From assembly GCA_024742475.1 (NCBI GenBank), contig JANSYI010000014.1, positions 62,001 to 126,000 of the forward strand: a DNA stretch of 64,000 nucleotides. The letters run 5' to 3'. This DNA is from a bacterium (GTDB lineage Bacteria; Myxococcota_A; Polyangia; Nannocystales; Nannocystaceae). Numbering within the stretch: the first letter of the stretch is position 1; each line of letters starts with the position of its first letter. Both the position numbers and the translations under genes were made by a program. The notes beneath the pieces are model-generated. The model was not told the DNA's origin. It was given only the letters and a program-made list of their open reading frames with translations, and searched no databases. Below, piece by piece: positions 54,537 through 63,752 of this stretch.

Positions 54537-55718
54537 CTACCCCGACGGCTCGGCCGCAAGGCGATACAGCGGCGCGTTGACCCACGGCTCCTTCCCCTCG
54601 AACGGTGGACGCGGCCGGCCCTCGGCCTCTGCAAAACGAACCTTGTACCCGTCGCACTCGACCGACCCGGTGTCGAGAAGAGCGCAAACGAGACCGCGCA
54701 TTGCCACGAAGTCAACCGCAGGGCGTTTGAACTTCAGCTTCGCCGGCGGAGTATTCCTATCTCCGAAGACGCTGTGCCCCCACCCGACGACAGAGCCGTC
54801 GGCCCTGAGGGCGACGAATCCGCGCCCGGCACTACGTAGCTTCACTGCGGGATGCGCGAGCGGTACTTCAATCGGCGTCGTCGCGAATGAAGCGCCCGGG
54901 TCGCCGAGCTCGGCCCGGCCATTGTCGCCCCAGCAGAAGACGCGGTTGTCGGCACGAAGAGCGCACGCGGAGTAGTCGCCCGTAGCGATATCTACCACGT
55001 CGCGAAGGTCGGGAACTGCAACGGCTGAAGGGTTACACTGGCCGCGCGCTGTCTTTCCCCAACATGCGACGGTCGAGTCCGTTCGAACCACGCAGCCCAT
55101 GTGGATCCCCTTGGAGACCCGGCGGGCCGCTCCAACAGCCGGGACGTCGATCGGCCGGTTCTGGTCATACTCCGGGTCGTGTTCCCCGAAACACGTCGCT
55201 CCGCCAGTGCAACGGACCGTACCCGACTTGTCGACTGTACAGACCTGCGAATCCGCGGCGATATCGACCACGTCTCGTGCGGGCAGCTCCTTCGGCAGGT
55301 TGCCCCTCCGCGCGGCAAGGTCTCTCCACCAGCATCGGACGCGTCCCTTCTCGGGATCCAACGTGCAACGGATGTACGGATCTGTTGCGTCCAGACCCCG
55401 AAGATTGAGATCTGCGATCGCGACCGGCAACTCAGCATGAGTCCGCGAGTACCGCCCGTCGTCCAACGTCCGATCCGCGGCCGCCAGCGGAAGCCCAATT
55501 TCTCCGATGCATGCAGCTGGCGCATCCTTCCGGATCGCGCACAGCATCTCGCTCCCACCGACGAGCGCAACTGGTTCTCCCGCCGTGCGCTGCTGGAGAG
55601 AAACTGCAAGTTCACGCTTCAGCTTTGGGACCGAGGGGGAGGCTGGTTCGTCGGTTGTTGATGGGGCGGTGGCGCAGATCGACAGGTTCGCAATGAATAC
55701 GAAATATGCGAGTCTCAT
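54537..55718 (-). CDS. secreted RCC1-repeat protein
   Basis: The 393-aa protein has a signal-like N-terminus (MRLAYFVFIANLSICATAPS) and at least five RCC1-type blades with paired Cys (GCVVRTDSTVACWGKTARGQ, ACALRADNRVFCWGDNGRAE, FVALRADGSVVGWGHSVFGD, VCALLDTGSVECDG). These repeats build a seven-bladed propeller, and secreted versions are common in Myxococcota. The Cys around WG turns may form disulphides. It follows the OmpA-like gene by 9 bp and is probably in its operon. The ligand is unknown. Confidence 0.85.
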   Translation of the reverse strand: MRLAYFVFIANLSICATAPSTTDEPASPSVPKLKRELAVSLQQRTAGEPVALVGGSEMLCAIRKDAPAACIGEIGLPLAAADRTLDDGRYSRTHAELPVAIADLNLRGLDATDPYIRCTLDPEKGRVRCWWRDLAARRGNLPKELPARDVVDIAADSQVCTVDKSGTVRCTGGATCFGEHDPEYDQNRPIDVPAVGAARRVSKGIHMGCVVRTDSTVACWGKTARGQCNPSAVAVPDLRDVVDIATGDYSACALRADNRVFCWGDNGRAELGDPGASFATTPIEVPLAHPAVKLRSAGRGFVALRADGSVVGWGHSVFGDRNTPPAKLKFKRPAVDFVAMRGLVCALLDTGSVECDGYKVRFAEAEGRPRPPFEGKEPWVNAPLYRLAAEPSG

Positions 55719-55727
55719 GGCAAACCG

Positions 55728-57367
55728 TCAGCTATCCTTGGTGAAATCAATGCTGTTGATTTTCTCGCTTTGGGACTTGCCAGTCCGAATGCAGTCGATC
55801 TCCACCGTTTTATGCAACGGCAACGCAACCTTCACGCCGTCGGCAGCATACACTTCGCGCTGCACCGTGAGCTTGATCTCGCGCGGAATAGGCTTTCCCG
55901 CATCTCTACCTTTATCGAAGACTTCATTGGGAATGGTGAGGTCGATGAACAAGCCATCTTTATCCCGGAGCATCCCTACCGCACCTTCGATTTCAATCGT
56001 CGTCGACTTTAGTGGTGTGTCGGAGGCCAACCCGAATGGCCGCCACGTCCAAGTCGCAACGAAACGACTGCCCGACCCTAACACGCCCGGGCGGAGGCGG
56101 ACGTTGTTCATGTCGGCACCCTGATGGTGCATCGTCGCGTCGGTGTAAAGTGAAAACTGTCCCTGCAACGCTGCCAATGCCTCGAGTTGAGAGTCCCATG
56201 AACTCGCGAGCTTGTTGAGCCGCACCGTCGCCCAGCCCGGTTCGCCGGTCGACAACGACCTGAACGCCTTGTTTCCAATGCTCGAGTGCGCCACGAACGT
56301 CTGAAGCTTAGTGTCTTTCGCCCACGTATACAGCAGCGACGCAAGCACACCGACCGCCGCCACGATCGCCCCAAAGTGACCGGCAGCCGCACCAGCTTGG
56401 CCGACGGCGGCGATGCCGACGGCGATGAGGCTCGTAACGCTGACAACCGCCATCGCGGCGAACGCGTTGATGTCGCCATAGGAGAGGGCTTCATGTGCCT
56501 TCACAATGGACCGCCACGCCGTGCGAGCCGCCAGGACGGTTCCGAGTATCCGCGGGGCGAGTCGCGCGACGCCCTTCGCGTCCTTGAGCGCGAAATCCAT
56601 GACGGACTTGACCAAGTCGAGCGACTGGAAGATGGCATCCCGCATGACCTCGCTGCGGAGCTTGGGGTTCGACTCCGAGATCTCGTGAAGCTCTCGAACC
56701 GCCAAGACCAAGTTGATGGCATCGAGGACCTTGAGCGCTATCTCGGCACCCTTGGCCACCGCCTCGAGTCGTTCCGTCCCGCGCACGCTGACCTCGGGCT
56801 CCCGGAGAGGATCCGACTCTTCGTGAAACGCGCGTTCGACGTACCGACACTGAAAGCGCTCGACGGCCGCTCGCGTCAGCTCGCCGAGTTCAGCGTCGAT
56901 CGGTCCAGGGTCGCACTCGAGTGCTCGCAACATGACCTGATGGACATCGAGGCCCCAACCCTCGCCATTCGAGACCTCGACGAACGTGTCCACGTCGTGG
57001 GTGAGCAGGGCCATCACGCACGCGGCCCGGCGATCGCTGAGTTCCTTGTTGTCGCTCTCTGAGCCCGTGGTGTCCGTGTGGGCGAAGAGCTGCAGGGTCG
57101 AACCGGATTGCAGCCGCTCGGCGAGCGTCTTCCGCCCATCGAGCGCGACGTGTTCGTGCAGCAGCATCGACAGCACGGCTGGACCTGGAAACGAGAGGTT
57201 CGCTGCGAACACCCGCCGTACGAGGCCCCGATCGACGGTGCGCGCTCGGGCCGGACGAGGACGATCCGGTTGTGGTGGCCGACCTCGAGGCTGATTCGCT
57301 TCTTCGTCTTCAGCCCCGCTCGTGTGTACTCGAGCGTGTCGATATGTACCCGGATGTCCTTGGGCAT
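55728..57367 (-). CDS. OmpA/peptidoglycan-binding membrane protein, interrupted by a frameshift
   Basis: The gene opens at ATG 57367 (MPKDIRVHIDTLEYTRAGLK to RIVLVRPERA) and continues in another frame from about 57240 (RTVDRGLVRRVFAANLSFPG). Joining them needs one extra base, and the 1640-nt span is not a multiple of 3. The joined protein has an OmpA-like segment (LQLFAHTDTTGSESDNKELS, DRRAACVMALL), then a PG-binding-like repeat (GPIDAELGELTRAAVERFQ), helices, two to three TM segments (about AFAAMAVVSVTSLIAVGIAA, FGAIVAAVGVLASLLYTWA) and a beta-rich C-terminus. I infer it links to the cell wall. Either a sequencing error or a real disabling or programmed shift is possible. Length is about 546 aa. 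Confidence 0.7.
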
Positions 57368-57476
57368 GAGTCTGCGGACATGGTCCGGGCATGCGAGGCC
57401 CGATTGCAAGGGATGTGCCCCCGCGAGGACATGGCCCGCCGAGCAGCCGAGTCACGAACCCACCCGCCCGCCCGAA

Positions 57477-60257
57477 TCAAGACGCCGGCGGATGAGCCTC
57501 GAGCCACGTCGACCACTTCGTCCTCTGTCCGCCCCAGCCGTCGTGCCCGTCGGGCGGAGGCGGAGGGAGCGTGTCGAATGCTCGCTGGACGTGATCGCGG
57601 GCGTCGTCCCGTTTGCCGCGTGCCTCGAGGTTGCGGCCCAAGGCGAAGAGCGTCCGTCCCAGCTCGGGTCCTTGGGTCCCCTCGGCCGTGTGTAGCTCCA
57701 TCGCGCGCAGCAGTGGCTTGGTCGCTTCGTCGTGGCGGCCGAGGCGGCCGTAGCCGATGCCGAGCCACGTATACGTGTAGGGCCGTTCTTCGGCGGCTCG
57801 GTCCTCCAGGTCCCGTGCGAGCTCGGCGAGCTCGCGAACGCCCTGTTCGACGTCCCCGTCGTCCATGCGAGAGATGGCGAGGTTCACCCGAGCAAAGGCA
57901 GCCTCGGCCGCTGCCTCGGGGCCGTCGATGCGCTCGTACGCGGCGATACCCCGCTCGAACATCGTGACCTCTCGCGCGTGGTCCCCACCTCGATGGGCGG
58001 TCATGGCTGCGTTCACGAATGCCCCGGCAGCATCGATGGATTGTGGCCCTCGTGCCCGGATCCAAACCTCGGCCGACCGTTCGAAGTACGTCGTGGCGTC
58101 GCCCCATCGGCCGCTGTTCGCGGAGGTCGCCGCGAAGTTCCCGTAGACCTTGGCCACGAGCGGGTGTTCCTCGCCGAACGCGTTTCGCATCACGATGACC
58201 GATGCCTCGATGTTGCGAATGCCCTCTTCCCACTTTCCGCTCTCGTGGTAGCTCAGGCCGAGCTCCATCAGCGAGCGGCCGCAGTCGGGATGGTCGTCCC
58301 CCAGCGCTGTCCGCCGGACCTCGAGCGCCTCGGAATGCAGGGCGATCGCCTGCTCGAAGTCTCTTTGGTCGTGGCGAATCACCCCGATGTGGTTGAGCAG
58401 GTCGCCGCGCAGTCTCGGGTCGCCGAATCGATCGACCTCGGCCTGGGCGTGCTGCGCCCACTCCAGTCCGCCTTCGTGGTCGTGCGCGAATAGCCCGAGC
58501 GTACGCACCAAGAACACCGCAGCGCGGGTTCGTGTCTCGTCATCGCCCACCCGCCGCGCGTCGAAGAACGCGGTACGAAACGCCGCTTCGGCCTCCTCGT
58601 AGTGCCGCGTTCGCAGTCCGAGCATGCCCTTGTGAAGCGCGACCTGAGCGTGCAGAGGCGGGTAGTCGAGACTCGCAGCGTCTCGCTCGACGGCTTCGAC
58701 CATCTCCCAACCCTTGGCGTACTTGCCCGCGGCCTCCAGCGCATCGATTCCCATCAGGCGGTTCTGAAGCACGCTCACCGCGTCTGCGAGCTCAGGATCG
58801 TCCGGAGGCTCGACGAGCGCGGTCACGTAGTCGACCTCCGCGCAACGCTGCACCGACGGAAGCTGTGCCGCGACGTCCGAGCCCTTGGCCACCACGTCGT
58901 CGTCGGCATCCACCAGCGCCTCGACCAATGACCCGAGGCTACGCCGCCGGTTGTCGAGACAGCGCATGCGGGCGTCGAGCAGCTCGGCCGACTGCTCGCC
59001 ACGAACCCGCGTCGCTTCGCAGGCCTCGGTGTGCCCCGCCTCCCACTCCGCCGCATACGTATCGAGCCGCGCCACCACGTGGGCTGCTGCGTCTCGAGCG
59101 AAGGGGAGGTCGCTCGCCGCGAACGCCCGCCGAATCTCGGCCGCTCTGTCCGGGCTCCAGACGCTGCCGAGTTCATCGTGGGCGCCCGTGCAGACGCTCG
59201 GCTGCTCTTGCGCATCGGGGGAGGAGGCCGCGGCCCAGGCTGCCACCGGGAGCAGGGCGAGGGCGAGCAGCCATCCTCGGCGTCTCGTCGGCGCCTCGTC
59301 GTGGGCCAGCGCTCGCTCGACGTCTGCCATCGACGGCCATCGATCGTCGGGCGAGACCGCGAGGCCCCGGAGCAGCAGGTCACGAATCCACGTCGGCACA
59401 TCGTCGGACGGAGGCACCTCGACATTGCCCGCCATCACCTCGACACCGATCGTCAGCGCGCTCTTCCCCGCGAACGGCCGCTGTCCGTACACCGCCTCGA
59501 ACAACGAAACGCAGAAACCAAACTGGTCCGTTCGCGCGTCGGCAAGGTGCCCGAGGAACTGTTCGGGTGCCATGTACGCCGGCGTTCCGATCACCGCACC
59601 GGCCTCCGTGAGCCGTGCCGAGCGGCGGCCCGTCGACTCTGCGCCGTCGATCTCGATCGGCTTCGTGATGTCGACCTCCTCCGACTCGTCCCCGATGTGG
59701 GCCAAACCGAAGTCCATCACCCGCACTCGGCCGTCGTCTCCGAGCATCACGTTGTCGGGCTTGAAGTCCCGATGGACGAGCCCAGCGTCATGAGCCGCGC
59801 GTAGGCCTCGAGCAGCACCGCGCGCAACCTCGAGGATCTCCTCCAGCGAACGCATCTGCGCCTTCTGCCAGCTCGACCAAGTCTGGCCGCGAACGAACTC
59901 CATCGCGATGAAGACCATGTCCCAGTGGCGACCCACGTCATGCACGGTGATCACGTTCGGGTGGGTGAGCCTGGCCATCGCCTGCGCTTCCCGGAGCAAG
60001 CGCTGCCCATCCTGGTCGCGGCAGTATTCCCTGCCTGGCCGGAGCAGCTTGATCGCAACCTTCCGATCCAGCTCGGGGTCGTACGCCGTATACACGACCC
60101 CCATGCCTCCTTCGCCGAGCGGCTCGAGCACGACGTAGCGCCCGATCGTGCTGCCCCGCGTCAGCGAGCGCCGCGGAGGCTCCGAGCGCGAAGGCTCCGT
60201 ACTCGGCCCCTGCGATGGAACCGTCCTCGTATGTTCGAGATGCGCGTCGTCCCCCAC
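57477..60257 (-). CDS. Ser/Thr kinase-TM-TPR receptor-like protein
   Basis: GTG 60257 (VGDDAHLEHTRTV) is preferred over the longer upstream reading, which is Arg/Cys-rich. The 926-aa protein has a kinase domain with GEGGMGVVY, Lys 70, HRDFKPDN (162-169), DFG (182-184) and GTPAYMAPEQ, then a basic stop-transfer and TM helix (RRGWLLALALLPVAAWAAAS). The conserved Cys region (VCTGAHDELGSVWSPDRAAE, EACEATRVRGE, MRCLDNRRR) and many TPRs follow. All active-site motifs are present. It lies between the crystallin-like gene and the OmpA-like gene on the same strand, hinting that it signals for them. Confidence 0.92.
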   Translation of the reverse strand: MGDDAHLEHTRTVPSQGPSTEPSRSEPPRRSLTRGSTIGRYVVLEPLGEGGMGVVYTAYDPELDRKVAIKLLRPGREYCRDQDGQRLLREAQAMARLTHPNVITVHDVGRHWDMVFIAMEFVRGQTWSSWQKAQMRSLEEILEVARGAARGLRAAHDAGLVHRDFKPDNVMLGDDGRVRVMDFGLAHIGDESEEVDITKPIEIDGAESTGRRSARLTEAGAVIGTPAYMAPEQFLGHLADARTDQFGFCVSLFEAVYGQRPFAGKSALTIGVEVMAGNVEVPPSDDVPTWIRDLLLRGLAVSPDDRWPSMADVERALAHDEAPTRRRGWLLALALLPVAAWAAASSPDAQEQPSVCTGAHDELGSVWSPDRAAEIRRAFAASDLPFARDAAAHVVARLDTYAAEWEAGHTEACEATRVRGEQSAELLDARMRCLDNRRRSLGSLVEALVDADDDVVAKGSDVAAQLPSVQRCAEVDYVTALVEPPDDPELADAVSVLQNRLMGIDALEAAGKYAKGWEMVEAVERDAASLDYPPLHAQVALHKGMLGLRTRHYEEAEAAFRTAFFDARRVGDDETRTRAAVFLVRTLGLFAHDHEGGLEWAQHAQAEVDRFGDPRLRGDLLNHIGVIRHDQRDFEQAIALHSEALEVRRTALGDDHPDCGRSLMELGLSYHESGKWEEGIRNIEASVIVMRNAFGEEHPLVAKVYGNFAATSANSGRWGDATTYFERSAEVWIRARGPQSIDAAGAFVNAAMTAHRGGDHAREVTMFERGIAAYERIDGPEAAAEAAFARVNLAISRMDDGDVEQGVRELAELARDLEDRAAEERPYTYTWLGIGYGRLGRHDEATKPLLRAMELHTAEGTQGPELGRTLFALGRNLEARGKRDDARDHVQRAFDTLPPPPPDGHDGWGGQRTKWSTWLEAHPPAS

Positions 60258-60448
60258 GTCCGCTCGTGATCGTAGGCTGCAAACGCGCCGCGCTCCAAGA
60301 GGGGCGCTGTACGAACGCCACCGACACCGCGACCGCGGGCAGACCGTGTCACCCAGGGACAGGCAGGAGCGAACCCGCACGAAGGCGGAGTGGATCCGAG
60401 CACGTCATCTCGGATCCGCGCCCAAGCTGGCCGAGCGCGAGGCGCCGG

Positions 60449-61327
60449 TCAGTGCTCGTGACCGTCGGGCGGGACGAGTGCGTCGCGCACGATCGCCCCG
60501 AGCTCCTTCATCTGCGCCGTGATCACGCCCGGGAAGAGCTGCCGACCCCCGGATTGGCTCAGTCCCGCCACCGAGGTGACGAGCGAGGACTGCATGGCAC
60601 CGACCATCGCCCCGAACACGAGCAACGCCTTGGCGCGAGGGTCGGTCGCCGCGTCGGCGAGCTCCTTCGCGGCGGCATTGCGAGCATCGAGCGCCTGCGC
60701 CACGGGGTTCTCTCCCGCGAACTTCAGCTCGACGCTCTCGGATTGGAGAATCCCGGCGCCGTCGAAGACCATGGTGACCGCTGCCGCATCGTCCTTCGCG
60801 AGCCCGCGGATGTGATCGAGCTTGAAGACGAGGACCACTCCACCGGTCGATCGCGTCACGCTCGGTTTCCAGACGCGAAAGTTCGAATCGCTGACTTCGT
60901 ACTCGAACGCGCGCCCATCCTTGGCCGCCCAGCTTCGAGACGACTCGATCCCCAGATAAGCCTGGGACGCCTTGCCATGGGGCAGGATGACGATCTGGGA
61001 GACCTTGCCCGCGAGGTTGCCCGAGCCCGTCTTTCGGAACGATACGCCCGGCAGATTCGGGTTCCGCTCGACGTTCTTGATCTTCCCGCTGGGGACCTGC
61101 TGGGTGAACTCCACGCGAATCCAGTCGTCGCTGTCGCGTTTGTCCGGCGAGTCCCACAACTCGAGGATCGTGCCCCCTCCAATGTCGGAGAAGCCGACGG
61201 ATCGGATCTCGTCGTTCTTCCAGTTTCGCTCCTTCTTCAGGTTCATGTTGCGCGGATTGGCATCATCCAGAGTTCCGAGCACCGAACCGCAAAGATTGTC
61301 CTTCGAGTAGAATGTGAAAGTACCCAT
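60449..61327 (-). CDS. beta-gamma-crystallin-like protein
   Basis: The 292-aa protein starts with two Greek-key-like strands (GTFTFYSKDNLCGSVLGTLD) and a KNDEIRSVGFSDIGGG segment that resembles the calcium-binding N/D-N/D-x-x-S/T-S motif of beta-gamma-crystallins (here NDEIRS, Ser/Thr replaced by Arg). M. xanthus Protein S is a secreted relative of this fold. The middle adds strands (VSQIVILPHGKASQAYLG) and the C-terminus is helical and Ala-rich. There is no signal peptide, as in some spore-coat crystallins. It lies upstream of the kinase gene. The assignment is moderate. Confidence 0.6.
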   Translation of the reverse strand: MGTFTFYSKDNLCGSVLGTLDDANPRNMNLKKERNWKNDEIRSVGFSDIGGGTILELWDSPDKRDSDDWIRVEFTQQVPSGKIKNVERNPNLPGVSFRKTGSGNLAGKVSQIVILPHGKASQAYLGIESSRSWAAKDGRAFEYEVSDSNFRVWKPSVTRSTGGVVLVFKLDHIRGLAKDDAAAVTMVFDGAGILQSESVELKFAGENPVAQALDARNAAAKELADAATDPRAKALLVFGAMVGAMQSSLVTSVAGLSQSGGRQLFPGVITAQMKELGAIVRDALVPPDGHEH

Positions 61328-61685
61328 TTGTTTGCCTTCGTCGTGGTTTCGAGAGTCGAGAGCGGGCGACGGCCACCGTTTGCAGGGCTGAACCGTCGGC
61401 GCCTCATGTCGTTCGAAGTCGGAGTTCCCCCGGCGCGTGAACTCGACGAAGAAACCCTGCCAAGTCCCGAAATCGGCGCTCAGTCGGGGGTTGGCGCGTC
61501 GACGACGTCGACCCGGAGAGGTGCGATGGGGCGCATTCGCGCAGCTCTCGACCGGCCTCGCGCATGCTTGGCTGCGCCGCCCCCGACCCTTTCTCGCCCC
61601 CAGCGCTCAAGGTTCGGCCCATTGTGGACGAATGGTTGCAAAGACGGCCCTTCGCCGTACACGACCCCGAGTCGCAGACCCTGCC
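61328..61685. other. 358-bp gap upstream of the STAS gene
   Basis: No clear gene. A plus-strand frame from ATG 61406 reads MSFEVGVPPARELDEETLPS, then PEIGAQSGVGASTTSTRRG, which looks protein-like, but it then becomes Arg/Pro-rich and runs out of phase into the STAS gene, so it may be a decayed start of a gene. The two genes flanking the gap are divergent, so promoters should lie here. I could not fix -10/-35 boxes. Confidence 0.4.
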
Positions 61686-62015
61686 ATGAAGCTCTCGACA
61701 GCCAACGTTCACGGAATCTCGGTCGTCTCGATCCAAGGATCGCTCGACTTCTACACGTCGCCCAGCCTCAAGCGCACGGTCTGCGACATCTTGGTCGACG
61801 GCAGCGAGCACATCGTGTTCGACCTGTCCGAGGTGGACCACCTCGACCGCTCGGGCATCGCGGTGCTCGTGGGCACGGCTCGGCAGCAGGAGTATGCGCA
61901 CCGACAGGTCTCGCTGGTCGGCGCGGGCGGTGACGTCCGCTCCGCGCTCGAGCGCGGCCACGCAGACCTCCCGATGTTTGGGGCCGTCGAAGAACTGCAC
62001 CGTTTCGCGGCGTAG
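61686..62015 (+). CDS. STAS-domain anti-sigma-factor antagonist
   Basis: From ATG 61686 the 109-aa protein is a single STAS domain of SpoIIAA/RsbV type: MKLSTANVHGISVVSIQGSL, then SEHIVFDLSEVDHLDRSGIA, then VLVGTARQQEYAHRQVSLVG. The phosphorylatable Ser lies in the loop DRSG (normally DSSG), so it can probably be switched by a kinase of the anti-sigma type. No anti-sigma kinase or phosphatase gene is adjacent; partners must lie elsewhere or be one of the other kinases. The long upstream extension of the frame is not family-like. Confidence 0.88.
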   Translation: MKLSTANVHGISVVSIQGSLDFYTSPSLKRTVCDILVDGSEHIVFDLSEVDHLDRSGIAVLVGTARQQEYAHRQVSLVGAGGDVRSALERGHADLPMFGAVEELHRFAA

Positions 62016-62048
62016 GCGAGCCCTTCGCGTGCCAACGCGAAGCGATCT

Positions 62049-62669
62049 CTAGTCGCCCCAGATCTCCCGCACCACCGGACGGTCCAGCGCCGCGGCCAGC
62101 CACGCCTGCACCCGCTCGAATCCCTCGGGCTTCACCCCGCACATGCCGGCCCAGGCCAGCGCGTTGCTCATCACCAGATCCGCCAACGAGTACGACTCTC
62201 CAACCAGGACCGAGCGCCCGGTCAGTCGCTGCTCGAGTACGCCGAACAGGCTCTGCAGCTCCTTGCCGAACGCCTCGCGCTGGGCGGGTTGATGCAGCGC
62301 CTCGGGGACCATCTCGCTGCCCGCCACGTTGAAGCGTCCCAGCATTGGGCTGAAGGCCGTGTACGCCCACGTCGTCCACGACACCGCCTCCAGCCGCTGC
62401 GGCGAGTCGAAGGCCGGCCACAGCCCGCGCTTCACCCCGAACGTGTCGCCGAGCCACTGCAGGATCGCCAGGGCCTCGAACAGCGGCGTGCCGTCGACGA
62501 CCAGGGTGGGGACCTTGCGGTTGGGGTTGATCCTTCCGAACGCCTCGGTGAGGTGCGTGCCGGCCTGAAGGTCGAACACCACCCGCTCGTGGGGCACGTC
62601 GAGCTCGCGCAGGGCGTGATCGACCGGGATGGCGCTGGAGTTGGGGGCTGTGTAGAAGGTGATCTTCAT
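62049..62669 (-). CDS. glutathione S-transferase
   Basis: From ATG 62669 the 206-aa protein has the thioredoxin-like N-terminal GST domain (MKITFYTAPNSSAIPVDHAL, NPNRKVPTLVVDGTPLFEAL with the cis-Pro VPTL) and an all-helical C-terminal domain (about 85-200, GESYSLADLVMSNALAWAGM). It fits the bacterial beta/theta-like GSTs that conjugate glutathione to electrophiles. Ser 11-12 in NSSAI is the likely glutathione-activating residue. It is divergent from the WYL regulator gene. Confidence 0.88.
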   Translation of the reverse strand: MKITFYTAPNSSAIPVDHALRELDVPHERVVFDLQAGTHLTEAFGRINPNRKVPTLVVDGTPLFEALAILQWLGDTFGVKRGLWPAFDSPQRLEAVSWTTWAYTAFSPMLGRFNVAGSEMVPEALHQPAQREAFGKELQSLFGVLEQRLTGRSVLVGESYSLADLVMSNALAWAGMCGVKPEGFERVQAWLAAALDRPVVREIWGD

Positions 62670-62734
62670 CGCCACGCAGCCTAGAACCCATTGAGGACAG
62701 AATCGGTCCTCGATAGACGCTAGGATTCGTGGCG

Positions 62735-63691
62735 ATGATCGTCGCCTCTGCTCGCCTGCTCCGACTGCTGGCCCTGCTGCAGGCACGCGGGTTCTGGACC
62801 GGGGCCGAGCTGTCCGATCGTCTCGAGGTCACCCCGCGGACCGTCCGGCGCGACGTCGATCGCCTGCGCAGCCTCGGGTATCCGATCCGATCGAGCACCG
62901 GGGTCGCGGGCGGGTATCAGCTGGGCGCCGGGGCCTCGGTGCCGCCGCTGCTGCTCGAGGACGACGAGGCCCAGGCCGTCGCGCTCAGCCTGCGGACCGC
63001 CGCCACCGGTACCGTGTCGGGCCTGGAGGAGGCCGCCGTACGGGCGCTCGCAAAGCTCGAGCAGATGATGCCAGCCCGCCTACGTCGACGTGTGCACGCC
63101 CTGCGCTCGCTCGCCCCGCTCGTGCTCGACGGACAGCGCGTCGACGCGACCTTGCTGTCCGCGGTCGCAGCCGCGTGCCGCAACCTCGAGCGGGCGTCGT
63201 TTCGCTACGCCGACGCCCAAGGGGTCCGAACGCGGCGCAGGGTCGAGCCGCACGGGGTCGTGTTCACCGGGCGTCGCTGGTATCTCGCCGCCTGGGACGA
63301 GACCCGCGAAGACTGGCGGACCTTTCGCATCGACCGCATCACCGGACCGATTCGCACCGGGTCCCGGTTCCCCCCCCGGCCGATCCCCCACGGCGACGTC
63401 AGCCGCTACGTCGCCCACTCGATCACCTCCATGCCGCATCCGATCCGCGTCTCGGTGATCCTGCACGCGCCGCTGGCCGAGATTGAAGCGCGCACCCCTG
63501 GGCTTGGGCGGCGTCTGCAGCCCGTGGACGAGCACCGCTGCCGCCTCACCATGGAGGCCGCCCACCTCGCCCACGCCGCCATCACCGTCGTGGTCTCGGG
63601 CGCCGAGTTCGAGGTCGAGTCGCCCCCCGAGCTGCGTGACGAGCTTCGAGCGACCGCTCGTCGGATCCGACGGAGCCTGCGCGTACGCTGA
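62735..63691 (+). CDS. YafY-type HTH-WYL transcriptional regulator
   Basis: The 318-aa protein (ATG 62735) has an N-terminal winged helix-turn-helix (LSDRLEVTPRTVRRDVDRLR, GYPIRSSTGVAGGYQLGAGA) and a WYL domain (about 140-210) with TRRRVEPHGVVFTGRRWYLA and RTFRIDRITG. A C-terminal WCX-like extension (RVSVILHAPLAEIEARTP) follows. WYL regulators sense nucleic-acid or nucleotide ligands and often control stress or defence genes. The divergent GST gene may be its target. A GTG 6 bp upstream is an alternative start. Confidence 0.9.
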   Translation: MIVASARLLRLLALLQARGFWTGAELSDRLEVTPRTVRRDVDRLRSLGYPIRSSTGVAGGYQLGAGASVPPLLLEDDEAQAVALSLRTAATGTVSGLEEAAVRALAKLEQMMPARLRRRVHALRSLAPLVLDGQRVDATLLSAVAAACRNLERASFRYADAQGVRTRRRVEPHGVVFTGRRWYLAAWDETREDWRTFRIDRITGPIRTGSRFPPRPIPHGDVSRYVAHSITSMPHPIRVSVILHAPLAEIEARTPGLGRRLQPVDEHRCRLTMEAAHLAHAAITVVVSGAEFEVESPPELRDELRATARRIRRSLRVR

Positions 63692-63752
63692 GAAGCGCCA
63701 TGCCCTTTCGCGCCGCTTTGTGTGCGCTCGGCGCTTTGCTACCGTCTCGCAC

